DNA of 61,615 nucleotides from Richelia sp. SL_2_1 (GTDB taxonomy: Bacteria > Cyanobacteriota > Cyanobacteriia > Cyanobacteriales > Nostocaceae): NCBI GenBank assembly GCA_012033205.1, contig JAAUSO010000019.1, positions 1 through 61,615 of the forward strand, read 5' to 3'. Below, piece by piece: positions 26,659 to 36,615 of the stretch; positions within the stretch are counted from its first letter, which is position 1; each line of letters starts with the position of its first letter. Position numbers and translations under genes: made by a program. Under the pieces are notes generated by a model, which did not search any database, was not told the DNA's origin, and saw only the letters and a program-made list of their open reading frames with translations.

Positions 26659-27636
26659 TTAATCTCTCGTAATTGTCGATGATTTTTCTTCAATTTCCAA
26701 ATCGGGTAAACCTTCCAACTTTTCGGAAATTTTTTCCGCAGGTAACATCGGTACAATAACACTTAAACCACCGGGAATACATTCCACTTCCAAAGGTGTA
26801 TTACCAATCATTTCACCATCCAAAACGATTTTTTGCGGAGGATTTGTGGTGATTTTGACGCGCTTTGTGCGTAAATAACCGATATCATCACGTTGTGCGG
26901 CATCTCCTCGTAAACCAGTTTGGAATAAGTGATAAGAAGCGGCGATCGCAGCTGACCAAGTATTAGATGAAATAATGGTAACATCAAGTAATCCATCGTC
27001 GTAAAGAATACCTGCGGGTCCTTGAGCTAATATTGATGTGGGTGGTGCAGCATTTGCCACAGTTAAAGCACCAGCAGAAACCCGAATAATTTTATCATCG
27101 GTTTCAATTTCCGCTTCAAATAATTCCAATTCTCGTAATTGCTGTATCCCCGAAACCAAGTAAGCTAAAGCACCCCAGCGCTGTTTGGCTTCTCGTGAAG
27201 CATTTTCAATAGTTTCGGCTTCAAAACCGATTCCAGCCAACAACGTCATTAATTTACCATTGCATCTACCAATATCAATTCGACGAGTTTTACCCGATAA
27301 AATTGTTTGACAAGCTTCATCCAAAGTATCAGGAATCCCCAAAGCAGAAGCAAAAGCATTTGCAGTCCCCCTGGGAATTACTCCTAGAGGAATAGTTGTT
27401 TCTCCTAACGCTCTAGCTGTTTCTGAAAGAGTACCATCACCACCAGCAGCAATGATAATTTCAAAATCTTTTTTTACTGCTTCTTCAGCTAATTTATCAG
27501 CGCTAATTTCTTCTGTAGTAAATTGAATATCCAATTCAAATTGAGAAGACAACAGTTCTTTTATCCTTTCTAAATCTTGTTCGGAATTATTGGAACCAGC
27601 AACGGGGTTAAAAATTAGACAAGCTTTTCGGTGCAT
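26659..27636 (-). CDS. YegS/BmrU-type lipid (diacylglycerol) kinase
   Basis: A 325-residue kinase of the DAGK catalytic family. The N-terminal ACLIFNPVAGSNNSEQDL and the signature IIIAAGGDGTLSETARAL (GGDGT) bind the nucleotide. The next conserved PLGVIPRGTANAFASALGIP (GTxN) is intact. The C-terminal DGEMIGNTPLEVECIPGGLSVIVP closes the fold. It probably phosphorylates a lipid such as diacylglycerol or ceramide, at the membrane. The gene is co-directional with the SLH gene but 127 bases upstream of it. Confidence 0.92.
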   Translation of the reverse strand: MHRKACLIFNPVAGSNNSEQDLERIKELLSSQFELDIQFTTEEISADKLAEEAVKKDFEIIIAAGGDGTLSETARALGETTIPLGVIPRGTANAFASALGIPDTLDEACQTILSGKTRRIDIGRCNGKLMTLLAGIGFEAETIENASREAKQRWGALAYLVSGIQQLRELELFEAEIETDDKIIRVSAGALTVANAAPPTSILAQGPAGILYDDGLLDVTIISSNTWSAAIAASYHLFQTGLRGDAAQRDDIGYLRTKRVKITTNPPQKIVLDGEMIGNTPLEVECIPGGLSVIVPMLPAEKISEKLEGLPDLEIEEKSSTITRD

Positions 27637-28007
27637 AGTAACTTGTAGCGGTTTATTAGGAGTATAGATATTATCAGATAATTACTATATTCTATAAAAT
27701 TAAAAAAAAACAATCTAGCTAAAGAAGTAATTTTAGTTGGATGGAATCATCAAAAACCTTAACTTTAGATATATATATCAAACTATCATCGTTAATAATC
27801 TGACGTTTTACTTACCACTACTTCTTTTTATATAAAAAAATAATTCGATAATCTATCCAACGATAAAGGTTTTATTTATGCAAGATAAATTAACATCAAT
27901 AGGAGAAAGAGAAAACTTAAATTCAGTTTCTGAGTTTTATTTGAGTCACTGAATTTTAGAGATATTATCCGAGATTATCCGACAAAGAGAGGAATAAAGA
28001 ATAGCTG
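27637..28007. other. Promoter spacer before the Mn catalase gene
   Basis: A very AT-rich 371-base spacer between divergent genes. A 24-codon frame starts at 27878 but lacks support. A GAGAGGA ribosome-binding site lies just before the Mn catalase start. No operator is recognised. Confidence 0.45.
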
Positions 28008-28700
28008 ATGTTTTTCCACAAAAAAGAACTGATTAATAAAGAAGTAAAAATTGACGAACCCAACCCTCGTTTTGCTCAACTTTTATTAGAGCAATTTGGT
28101 GGTGCAACTGGTGAACTTTCTGCGGCTTTACAGTACTGGGTACAGTCTTTTCATACCGAAGATGCAGGTATTAAAGATATGCTGCAAGACATCGCTACCG
28201 AAGAGTTTAGCCATTTGGAAATGATTGGTAAACTAATCGAAATGCATACTAAGAATGTAGATCAAACTGATGCATTTAAGAGTAGTTTATTTGCAGTACG
28301 AGGTCAAGGACCTCACTTTTTAGATTCTCAAGGTTCTGCTTGGACTGCAACCTATCTGAATGAAGGAGGTAGCGTAGTTAGAGATTTGCGAGCAAACATT
28401 GCAGCGGAAGCAGGTGCGCGGACTACATACGAATCCTTGATTTTATTAGCACCAGACCAAGGAACTAAAGATACTTTAGTACACTTGTTAACGCGGGAAA
28501 TTTCTCATACTAAAATGTTCATGAAAGCCTTAGATTCTATGGGTAAATTAACAGACCCATTCTTCGGCAATATCCCACCTGATTCTACCGTAGACCTTTA
28601 TTACAACTTATCTAGCAACGGTGGTAAAGATGAGCGTGGTCCTTGGAATTCTGATGAAAACTTCCGTTACGTTGCTGACCCAATGAAAGAGAAAGTATAA
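28008..28700 (+). CDS. Manganese catalase
   Basis: A 230-residue dimanganese catalase that breaks down hydrogen peroxide in the cytosol. The ferritin-like four-helix core carries the likely ligands E36 (GGATGELSAALQ), E66 and H69 (TEEFSHLE), E134 (AAEAGARTTYE) and H167 (REISHTKMF). The length is typical of the family. The C-terminal tail (YYNLSSNGGKDERGPW) wraps the neighbouring subunit in known structures. It is probably protective under oxidative or desiccation stress. A hairpin terminator follows, so it is monocistronic. Confidence 0.95.
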   Translation: MFFHKKELINKEVKIDEPNPRFAQLLLEQFGGATGELSAALQYWVQSFHTEDAGIKDMLQDIATEEFSHLEMIGKLIEMHTKNVDQTDAFKSSLFAVRGQGPHFLDSQGSAWTATYLNEGGSVVRDLRANIAAEAGARTTYESLILLAPDQGTKDTLVHLLTREISHTKMFMKALDSMGKLTDPFFGNIPPDSTVDLYYNLSSNGGKDERGPWNSDENFRYVADPMKEKV

Positions 28701-28758
28701 CTTTTTTACCACTTTAAATTTACTAAGTAAACAATTAAGTTATGGGGAACCATAATTA

Positions 28759-28794
28759 GGGGAGAAGGTATTATTTTGCCTTTTCCCTTTTTTT
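28759..28794 (+). terminator. Terminator of the Mn catalase gene
   Basis: GGGGAGAAGG pairs with CCTTTTCCC and is followed by seven T. It lies about 60 bases past the stop. The rest of the 28701-29180 spacer shows no gene or clear site. Confidence 0.75.
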
Positions 28795-29180
28795 GAATCA
28801 GTGTACTTTATCACGCTCCTTGTGCCATCTTAGTTATTCAATAAGCAGAGGAAATGATGATTAATCTCAAAAAAATCTACATCTCTAGAATTACTCACTA
28901 ACCAGAAAATATCTACCAATCGAATGCTGTTTTCAACTTTTTTAAGCTATATTCTATTAGATAGTGGATAGATAATAATTGGATACGGGTTGCAAACAAA
29001 TTGAATATTACTGCTTTTGATAACTCAAGTTGTTTTGATATGTTTAGCTTTTACTAGGAATTTTTCTTATATCAGAAGCAAATCAAAAACAAGGTAAGCA
29101 GTATTTTAATGCATTAATTCCTAATTAATGGCTTATCGATAGCGGTCTAATCATATTTGAAACTAAATAAACAGATAGTA

Positions 29181-29618
29181 ATGAAAACATCAATTCCAAC
29201 TCGAGGACAAAGAGAAAGAGAGCTTTCACAGCGGATTCAAGCTTTATATTCCAATCAGTTAGGACACAGACCTACAAAAGTCACCTGTCAACTGTTTGAT
29301 AACTCTTTAGCAATTGTCATGGAAGATTCAATTACTCCAGCGGAGCAATTATTAGTTGATCAAGGACAAGAAGAGTTAGCAGAACAAGTACGTTCTGGTT
29401 TGGATGATGCAATAGAACCCAAACTCAAAGTACTGATTGAAGAAATTTTGGAAGTTAAAGTATTAGATTTAATGGGTGATGCGACTTTACAAACTGGTAG
29501 GAGTGGTATAGTTGTCGTACTATCAAATACACCGGAAGTCCGTAACCCAGATGCAATTCCGAAAGCAAAGTCTAAGACATTAAGTAGTAGAAATGGAAGC
29601 AATTCTATAAATGAATAA
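29181..29618 (+). CDS. DUF2294/MpsC-family protein (first copy)
   Basis: About 145 residues from ATG 29181 (MKTSIPTRGQRE); the frame is open to a TTG at 29157. It belongs to the DUF2294 family, named MpsC for a subunit of a Na+-linked membrane-potential system in Staphylococcus. In that system it works with MpsAB in inorganic-carbon uptake. Conserved pieces: RIQALYSNQLGHRPTKVTCQ, LAIVMEDSITPAEQLL, LDDAIEPKLKVLIEEIL and the final VVVLSNTPEVRNP. MpsA/B are absent here, so it may work differently in this organism. A paralogue lies 217 bases downstream. Confidence 0.85.
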   Translation: MKTSIPTRGQRERELSQRIQALYSNQLGHRPTKVTCQLFDNSLAIVMEDSITPAEQLLVDQGQEELAEQVRSGLDDAIEPKLKVLIEEILEVKVLDLMGDATLQTGRSGIVVVLSNTPEVRNPDAIPKAKSKTLSSRNGSNSINE

Positions 29619-29835
29619 ATCCTAATGGTAAAAGGGTAATACCATTTTAGATTTTAGATTTTGGATAAAAAAAAAGTTACTAGTTCGGCTTTTCAAGATT
29701 TTATTTGTCGCAATCATTTTCTAAATTGGTACAAAAAGAAAGATTTTACCCTTTACCATCTAGGCAATATAGAAGATAATTTTCCTTGATTGAATAAAAC
29801 TAATAAATTACGGCTGTCCTTAAGGGGTATTCCCT

Positions 29836-30231
29836 ATGCATTCTCAAATTTCCTATTCTCAAAATCTCGAAAAAATCATCGCTGAACGCATACAGTCTTT
29901 GTTTATAAGTCAACTTGGACATCAACCTAAAGATGTGTATTGTCGTTTTTTAGATGATAAACTCACAATTATTATTGAAGATGCTGTTACTAAACCAGAA
30001 CAATTATTAATGGCAGCAGGACATCAAGATGTAGTAAAAAAAGCAAGAGGTCGTATTGAAGAGATTTTACAACCTCAGCTACAAAAAATAATTGAGGAAG
30101 TTACTAATTCTCAAGTTAAAGATATACTTTTTGCAACTCATCTTGATACCAATTATGTTAGCATCATTGCTTTATTTGCCGATAAATCCAATGTGACTGC
30201 GGAACAAAAACAAAAAGTTATTAAAAATTAA
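29836..30231 (+). CDS. DUF2294/MpsC-family protein (second copy)
   Basis: A 131-residue paralogue of the preceding gene: RIQSLFISQLGHQPKDVYC, LTIIIEDAVTKPEQLL, RGRIEEILQPQLQKIIEE and YVSIIALFADKSN match the family in order. Sequence similarity to the first copy is clear but far from identical, so the duplication is old. The C-terminus is shorter. It ends five bases before the convergent response-regulator gene. It may form a heteromer with its neighbour; this is inference. Confidence 0.85.
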   Translation: MHSQISYSQNLEKIIAERIQSLFISQLGHQPKDVYCRFLDDKLTIIIEDAVTKPEQLLMAAGHQDVVKKARGRIEEILQPQLQKIIEEVTNSQVKDILFATHLDTNYVSIIALFADKSNVTAEQKQKVIKN

Positions 30232-30236
30232 CTTTT

Positions 30237-30647
30237 CTAGTTGAGGTAACGGCAAATCACTTCTTCGATGTCTTCAAGCATATAAGGTTTGCTAACATAA
30301 GCGTCGAAACCAGCATCTAGGATTTTCTGTTTTTCTTCGGCACTTGCTAAAGCTGTGACTGCAATTATCGGTATATGCTTTGTTGAACTATCTTGTCGTA
30401 AAACATGAAAAATGTCTATACCATTTGCTTCTGGCAACATGATATCTAATAATATTAAATTTGGTTGAAATTCTCGCGCAATTAGCAACGTCTTGTTTCC
30501 GTCTGCTTCGCCAATAAATCTATAATTTAAAGAATCAACGATATAATTTACTATCAGTAAGTTATCTTCGTTGTCCTCAATTGCCAGAATCAGAGGAATC
30601 TGAGAAGTACGCCGGTGTTTGTCATTCTCATCAAGTTCCATTTTCAT
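30237..30647 (-). CDS. Stand-alone response regulator
   Basis: A 136-residue receiver domain. The acidic pair is in LILAIEDNEDNLLI, the phosphorylation Asp is D68 (LILLDIMLPEANG), then Thr in IAVTALAS and Lys in YVSKPY. The N-terminal 15 residues are a charged extension. No output domain is seen. Single-domain regulators of this type usually act as phosphate carriers or bind a target protein. It faces the MpsC genes and lies 576 bases from the next regulator. Confidence 0.92.
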   Translation of the reverse strand: MKMELDENDKHRRTSQIPLILAIEDNEDNLLIVNYIVDSLNYRFIGEADGNKTLLIAREFQPNLILLDIMLPEANGIDIFHVLRQDSSTKHIPIIAVTALASAEEKQKILDAGFDAYVSKPYMLEDIEEVICRYLN

Positions 30648-31222
30648 CGTCTGCTCCTAAAAGTCTATCGATTATATACTTAAGCACAGACGAGACTTTT
30701 CTCCAGCAGCCGAAAGGAAGCTTTAAGTGGATGAATTGACTCGTAACTTGCCTTCTATCAGTTTAATAATGCTTTGCCTGTTAATTACAGGGAAAGGAAT
30801 TATTTAAGCTAATACAACGGAAATAACATTACGATTATAAACTAAATTTGATCTGATTAGACAACAAATAGATAGATATTTTTAGTTTAAAACATTATAT
30901 GCACAACTTTATTATATTAAATTATACTTAAATATACTAAAAATCTTTAAGAATATACCAGTAAAAATTTTGCGTTCTTTTGTGCGTACTTTAGCGTTAA
31001 AAAGCACAGACTGATTAATTGATATCTTGCACCATCAAAACTCCTAACTCAAAATAATTACTGATTGTTTTCCTGTGGTTCTTACCCACCTGGGACTGCA
31101 AGTCCCAGTCTGATAGCAGAAGTCCATTAAAATGGACTAAAATATGACATTTTTATTTTAGTAATATTTTTATTGATATTTTTGATTATGTAGTTAATTA
31201 TGCGTAGGGTGCAAGATGTGAA
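30648..31222. other. Spacer with short palindromes
   Basis: No gene is seen in this 575-base spacer. Near 31090-31145 there are two neighbouring small palindromes, GGGACTGCAAGTCCC and AGTCCATTAAAATGGACT, of a kind that recurs in cyanobacterial genomes. Confidence 0.5.
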
Positions 31223-31654
31223 TTAAGGCATTTCACATAACATCCAATATTTATTTAAAGTTGCCATTGTTTCAATGAATTGGGAAAAATTTACTGGTTT
31301 TAACAGATACCCGGCTACATTTAAATTATAAGCCTCGATTCTATCTCGATCTTCGTCAGAAGTTGTCAATACAATTACTGGTATTGATTTGAGTTCGGAA
31401 TCTGCTCTTAACTCTTCAAGAAACTCTAATCCACTCATTCTAGGCATATTTAAATCGAGCAAAATAATTCTTCGCTGCTTAGGAATATTTAAAGAAGTTT
31501 CATTTTCACCTCGCAACATTTTTAATGCTTCAATTCCATTACAAGCAACATAAAGAGGATTTCTCAAATTATTCTTTTTTAAGGCTCTTTTGACGTTCAT
31601 TACATCTACTTCATCATCTTCTACCAGGAGTAGATTTAAAATTTTTTCCTCCAT
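31223..31654 (-). CDS. Response regulator, Rcp1-like, partner of the ethylene-receptor-type kinase
   Basis: A 143-residue receiver of the Rcp1 (phytochrome-partner) type: LLLVEDDEVDVMNVKRAL, D67 in ILLDLNMPRMSGLEFL, VLTTSDEDRD and YLLKPVNFSQF. It lies 204 bases downstream of the large kinase gene on the same strand and is likely its phosphotransfer target. A clear paralogue sits at 46196-46636 next to another multi-PAS kinase, so the regulator/kinase pair was duplicated. Confidence 0.93.
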   Translation of the reverse strand: MEEKILNLLLVEDDEVDVMNVKRALKKNNLRNPLYVACNGIEALKMLRGENETSLNIPKQRRIILLDLNMPRMSGLEFLEELRADSELKSIPVIVLTTSDEDRDRIEAYNLNVAGYLLKPVNFSQFIETMATLNKYWMLCEMP

Positions 31655-31858
31655 TTCTCTTTCCTAATTTAATTTTAGTTAAGTCGTTTTTAACTTTATT
31701 TGCAGGATACTAAATTTCCATTATTATTGCCTCATCTAATAGTAATAATTACACAATATTACTTCTTACTCTTGAGGAATAAATAAAGAAATAAAAAAAT
31801 AAATAAATAATAAATACAGTGAGCAATTACTAATACCCCTCATTGTATATGATATTTT

Positions 31859-34800
31859 TTACATTCTTTTTTTCAGCCAGGTAAACCGGAAAGTTGTTCC
31901 TTTACCAACTTCCGATTCTAAGCTGATAGTTCCTCCGAGTTCGTTAACTATTCTCTTGACTATAGCCAAACCAATACCAGTATTTTCTTGCTTATCTCGC
32001 GCTTCCAAAGTTTGAAATATGACAAATATTTTATGATGATATTGTTCTGAAATCCCAACACCGTCATCTGAAACTGCAAATTCGTAAAAAATATCTTGTT
32101 CTTTGACTTCAATGGTAACTTTACCATCCGTGCGATGGTGATGTTTGACAGCATTACTAATTAAGTTACTAAAAACCTGTTGTAAAGGAATTTTTTCAGT
32201 AACAAAGGTGGGCATTTCTCCGATAATCTCAATGGTAAATTCTTGGGGAGGAGCAATTGAGTCAATTATTTCTGTTAAAAGTTGACCAACATTAACTGTT
32301 TCCGGTTCAGTTTTGACTCTTCCGATACGGGAATATTTTAAAAGTCCGTTAATTAAAGCTTCCATACGATGAACTCTTCCCCGTAACAAGTTCATTTGCT
32401 TTTGTGTATCCTCAGTCAACACTTCTTGTAAATCTTCCTCAATCCACTCTGATAAATTTGCGATGGCTCTAAGAGGTGCTTTCAAATCGTGGGATGTGAC
32501 ATAAGCAAATTGGTCTAATTCTTTATTGCGTTTTTCTAACTCTCTGGTAGTTTGCAACAATATCAAATTAATTTGAGCTAATTCATCAGCTCTCGATTGT
32601 AAAACAGCTTCCGTTTGCTTACGTTCGGTAACATCATTAAGGGTACCATAAACACCAATTTGTTCATCATCGGAATTAGTTTCTAATTGTGCGTACATTT
32701 CTAACCAACGGAAATTACCATCTTTAGTTAAAATGCGAAATTCATATTGAAAATTTTCTTCATTTCCTAAAATTACTGATGCAAATAATTCTCTACCCTT
32801 AATTTGTTCTTCTTCCCCATACATCAAATTTGCAAAGTATTTACATAAACTCTCTTTGATACTATAACCAGTAATATCAATCCAAGCTGCACTTAAGAAT
32901 GTCCAACAACCCGTTTTATCTATTTGAAAAACGACTTCTTTAACACTGTTAACTACATTCCGATACAACCGTTCACTTTCTGCTAAAGCTGTTTCCATGC
33001 GTTTACGTTGGGTAACATTATCAAAAGCCACACCAACTAAATTACCTGGTAAAGGAAAAGCTGTTACTTTAAAAAATGAACTATTAATCCGCTCGTCACC
33101 GTAGGTAAATTCTCCTAAATCTTTCACTTGCTTGGTTTTAACTACTTGAGCATAAGTTTGTAACTGTATGAGATGTTCTTCATTTAACATATTAGGAAAA
33201 CATTCCTCTATTGGCTTACCAAGATAATTTTGGATATTTAAACCTAACATTCGCGATGCCGCAGGATTAGTAGTTACCAACCGAAAACTGGTAATATCGT
33301 TTAAATCATCCATTTGCCAAATACACAAACCAATTTGGATGCTTTTGACAATATCCTCATAAATTTTGACTTCTGCTCTTGCCGATTGCTCGCTTTCAAT
33401 TAACTCGTCTTTACGTCGATTTGATTCTTCTAACTGCGCTGTTCGTCGTTTTACTCGTGCTTCCAACTCTTGATTTAAACGAATAATTTCCGCTTCCGCT
33501 GCTTTGCTCCCGCTAATATCTTGGTGGGAACCAATCATCCGAATTGCAACTCCAATTTGATTCCACAAAGCCATACCGCGAGCTAAAATCCATTTATAGC
33601 TGCCATCTTTACAAAGTAAACGAAACTCAACCTGATACTGAGGAATTTGATGATTTAAGTAAGCATTCCAAGTTGCTTGGGTTAACTCAACATCTTCTGG
33701 ATGAATCAAATTTTCCCATCCTTCGTAGCTGTTTTCCACTTCCCCATCTTCATACCCCAGCATTTCTTTATACCGAGTTGAGAAAAAAGCTTCGTTAGTA
33801 GCAATATTCCAGTCAAATATACCGTCTCCAGTACCCTGCAAAGCAAGTTGCCAACGTTCTTCGCTTTTTTGCAGCGCTTGAATCATCAGTTTTTTATCCG
33901 TAATATCACGTCCTTCGGGAATCAATAATTCTACTTCTCCCTGTTCGTTAAATACGGGTTTAACAGAAAAATCAATAGTAGTTACTTTATCGCCAGCCCC
34001 GAATAAATCTACTTCATAGCGAACAAACTCACCATTTGCAGCTTTTTCGATGGCTTGTTGTAATGAGTACTGTGTTTCCGGAGAAATTGTCCACCAATAA
34101 CTTTGCCAAAATGGTCGATTTACTACCTCTTCTTTACTTATTCCCCCAAAATCCAAAGCAGTTTGATTGACTTCGAGTAAAGTACCATCCGGTTTCAGTA
34201 AGCCGATAAATTGAAACATCGAATTAAAAATTGCTCGGAAACGACGTTCACTTTCTTGTAATTGCGCTTCCGCTTGTTTGCGTTGAGTGATACTAACACT
34301 GGTACCCACAATCCGATAAATTTGCTTGGCTTCGTCATACAATGGTTTTAAGCTGGTTAACCACCAAGAATCTTCCGAGCCATTAAATTTTAAACATTCT
34401 TCATAAGTAATACTTTCCCCAGTTGACAAGCAGTAATTATAACGCTCTCTAACTGCTGTTGCAGAGTTCTTGGGTAGAACTTGTTCCGGAGTTTTTCCTT
34501 GAACTTCCTCAGAGCTAATCCCCATTACTTTTTCAGTAACTGGATTAATACTTGTATAGATAAATTCATGTTTTTGGGTAGTATCAACTACAAAAATTGC
34601 CTCTGTTACCCCTTCGTAAATACTGCGTAAAAATTGCTCTTTTTGTTTTCTAATTTGAATTTCTTGCTGTAGTTTCTCAGGTGTTGGTAAAACTAAAATT
34701 TCCGGAATTAAATTAGTTAAAGCAATCGCCGTTATCAATGACACAATGGCAGTGATTGCTCTAATGTAACCCGAAATCCAGTAATCCGGATGCCATAACG

Positions 34801-35053
34801 TCCAGATATCCATCAAATGTCCGGTACCGCAAAAAATAATAAAACTAGCAAATAGCCAGAAAATCCCATTAAAGGGAATATCCGCTCGTTTGCGAAGAAT
34901 ATATATCAGAGTTATGGGAATAGAAAAATAAGATAAAGCAGTAACAGTATCGCTCACCAAATGTAGTCCTACTAATCCAGGTTTCCACAGATAGCAGGTA
35001 CCATGAGGCATAAAGGAAGCAGCTGTTAAAAGGTTCGTTGTAATTGGGAGCAT
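31859..35053 (-). CDS. Multi-PAS histidine kinase with ethylene-receptor-like membrane domain
   Basis: A 1064-residue sensor kinase. The first ~125 residues hold three membrane helices of the ETR1 ethylene-binding type: SDTVTALSYFSIP, then FIIFCGTGHLMDIW, whose C75 and H79 match the copper ligands Cys65/His69 of plant ETR1, with D35 at the position of Asp25. Five PAS domains follow (starts near residues 140, 265, 395, 560, 690), then HisKA with FAYVTSHDLKAPLRAI and a HATPase (NLISNAVKHH, DDGVGISE, GIGLAIVKR). ETR1-like kinases in Synechocystis bind ethylene and affect phototaxis and biofilm. The neighbouring regulator at 31223 is a likely partner. Whether this one binds ethylene is untested. 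Confidence 0.93.
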   Translation of the reverse strand: MLPITTNLLTAASFMPHGTCYLWKPGLVGLHLVSDTVTALSYFSIPITLIYILRKRADIPFNGIFWLFASFIIFCGTGHLMDIWTLWHPDYWISGYIRAITAIVSLITAIALTNLIPEILVLPTPEKLQQEIQIRKQKEQFLRSIYEGVTEAIFVVDTTQKHEFIYTSINPVTEKVMGISSEEVQGKTPEQVLPKNSATAVRERYNYCLSTGESITYEECLKFNGSEDSWWLTSLKPLYDEAKQIYRIVGTSVSITQRKQAEAQLQESERRFRAIFNSMFQFIGLLKPDGTLLEVNQTALDFGGISKEEVVNRPFWQSYWWTISPETQYSLQQAIEKAANGEFVRYEVDLFGAGDKVTTIDFSVKPVFNEQGEVELLIPEGRDITDKKLMIQALQKSEERWQLALQGTGDGIFDWNIATNEAFFSTRYKEMLGYEDGEVENSYEGWENLIHPEDVELTQATWNAYLNHQIPQYQVEFRLLCKDGSYKWILARGMALWNQIGVAIRMIGSHQDISGSKAAEAEIIRLNQELEARVKRRTAQLEESNRRKDELIESEQSARAEVKIYEDIVKSIQIGLCIWQMDDLNDITSFRLVTTNPAASRMLGLNIQNYLGKPIEECFPNMLNEEHLIQLQTYAQVVKTKQVKDLGEFTYGDERINSSFFKVTAFPLPGNLVGVAFDNVTQRKRMETALAESERLYRNVVNSVKEVVFQIDKTGCWTFLSAAWIDITGYSIKESLCKYFANLMYGEEEQIKGRELFASVILGNEENFQYEFRILTKDGNFRWLEMYAQLETNSDDEQIGVYGTLNDVTERKQTEAVLQSRADELAQINLILLQTTRELEKRNKELDQFAYVTSHDLKAPLRAIANLSEWIEEDLQEVLTEDTQKQMNLLRGRVHRMEALINGLLKYSRIGRVKTEPETVNVGQLLTEIIDSIAPPQEFTIEIIGEMPTFVTEKIPLQQVFSNLISNAVKHHHRTDGKVTIEVKEQDIFYEFAVSDDGVGISEQYHHKIFVIFQTLEARDKQENTGIGLAIVKRIVNELGGTISLESEVGKGTTFRFTWLKKRM

Positions 35054-35528
35054 TTCTTACCAAAAAATTACCAGATAGTATTTATATTTTTAACTATTTT
35101 TAACTATTTTTTAGTTTGTGCCAAAGTTATGTAACACAATTGACTGGGGAACGTCGGTGTACAAAAACGGTCAAAAACACAGCTAAAGCTGTTATCTTTT
35201 GCCTGTTCCCTACCCTCAAAGATTTTTTCAGCAAACCCTATTCAATAACTCAATACCAAGCAATTACTTAGCTTCATATGACAAATCGTAAAGCTTTGTA
35301 ACAAAACATCAAGAAAAATATCAAAAAAACATATATCCGTCTTAAGGAGGATGCAGGATTTATCTTTTAATAGAGTATGAGTGCTACTGTAGAACGATGA
35401 AAAATCACGCAATTTTTAATTATATATAAAGTAGGTTTTTCTATGATTCATGTTTAAGTTAATTAGATGTAGAAGAAGACCAAAATTGGATTATGGATTA
35501 AATTATTAAAACTGCAAGAATGTGAACT
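35054..35528. other. Spacer between divergent genes
   Basis: 475 bases with no gene that I can support. A strong AAGGAGG sequence at about 35344 stands before a nine-codon frame only. The region presumably holds the promoters of the kinase and of the small protein at 35529. Confidence 0.4.
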
Positions 35529-35732
35529 ATGGTTAATTCTAGAAATATCGATCAAATTCGGGAAGATAAAGAGATCAAAGCCATATTAGGCTATCCAGTT
35601 AAACGAACTGTTCGCGACAAACAAGGTAATATTATCCTTAATGTGGGAGATATCATCAGTTTTAGGGCATTAGAGCAAGTTAATCAAGCCGACGTTTTCG
35701 ATTCTTTGTTTCGTTCGGTTTATCGCAAGTAA
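35529..35732 (+). CDS. Small PRC-barrel-like protein
   Basis: A 67-residue soluble protein. KRTVRDKQGNIILNVGDIIS resembles the beta-hairpin core of PRC-barrel-type domains, followed by a short helix ending DSLFRSVYRK, a tail frequent in cyanobacterial proteins of this class. The domain match is by pattern only. It lies in the stress-gene region, upstream of a CsbD gene but 378 bases away, so it is probably a separate transcript. Confidence 0.6.
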   Translation: MVNSRNIDQIREDKEIKAILGYPVKRTVRDKQGNIILNVGDIISFRALEQVNQADVFDSLFRSVYRK

Positions 35733-36110
35733 TTACAAGCAATTAATTATTTCTATTTATTTCTATTTATTTATTTCTATTTATTTTTATATATATCAAA
35801 CAAGACTCCAGTACAAAAGTTCAATCAAGATTGAATGATTATTATAGCAATCCCAGTTGAAGTATGAGGAGATCAGAAGATTTTGTCTAGATTCTGTTCA
35901 AATTACAGCGATTATAAATTTCTGACTCGTTATATAAACTCCGAAATATATCTAAATTATCTATACAGATAGATAGAGATAAAACATTGGAAAACGTTTC
36001 TCATGGTAGAGCAATAACCAAAAATCACCAATTAATATAGGAAGTAAGAAAGAAACAAACTCATAAATAACCAAGTTTTTGGTTAATTATAAAAAATTAA
36101 GGAGTCAATT
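35733..36110. other. AT-rich spacer with TATTTC repeats
   Basis: No gene. A TTTCTATTTATTTC-type direct repeat covers about 35750-35790. A good AAGGAG ribosome-binding site at about 36100 belongs to the CsbD gene. Confidence 0.5.
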
Positions 36111-36293
36111 ATGAGTACAGAAGATAGAGCAAAAGCAACTGCTAAAAACATCGAAGGTAAAGCTCAAGAAGCAATGGGTAATATCACCGGAGACACCGAA
36201 GATCAAGCTGAAGGAAAAGCTAAGCAAACTGAAGCTGAAGCTCGTCATACAGTTGAAAATGCAAAAGACAAAGTTAAAAAAGCAATTGACTAA
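36111..36293 (+). CDS. CsbD-family stress protein
   Basis: A 60-residue, highly charged protein of the CsbD family: AKATAKNIEGKAQEAMGNITGD, then DQAEGKAKQTEAEARHTVENAKDKVKKA. CsbD-type proteins are abundant hydrophilic proteins raised by stress in many bacteria. Their exact role is unknown. An AAGGAG site seven bases before the ATG marks the start. It is short but recognisable, and its neighbours fit a stress context. Confidence 0.9.
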   Translation: MSTEDRAKATAKNIEGKAQEAMGNITGDTEDQAEGKAKQTEAEARHTVENAKDKVKKAID

Positions 36294-36615
36294 TTTTTAG
36301 TCATTTATAAACTTAATTTCAGAATTCCTATAAACCTCTGAAACAAGTTAGTTAGTGTTTTTTAGGGGGAAATTGAGTTGTCATTATTCAGAAGTTAGAG
36401 TGTTTTTTAACTTCTGAATTATTCTATTTTTTTAGTTGTGAAAATTTTAATTAATTATTTGAATAATTCCAATGATAATTTAAATTACTATTTAAATTAT
36501 TATTTAAATAATTGATTGACAAGTGACAACAAAAAATGTGAGAATTTTGATTAATTTCTGATTGAAATACATCCGAATAATTAACTAATTAGTTGTTCAA
36601 ATTTAGGCTTTCACA
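36294..36615. other. AT-rich promoter spacer
   Basis: About 320 bases with no gene. Direct repeats of TTTAAATTA type cover 36476-36515, and a TTGACA box appears at about 36514. The promoter of the gene at 36616 is likely here. Confidence 0.4.

Noticed and set aside
27878-27952. 24-codon frame before the Mn catalase gene
   Set aside because: No ribosome-binding site and no sign of conservation; probably chance in AT-rich DNA.
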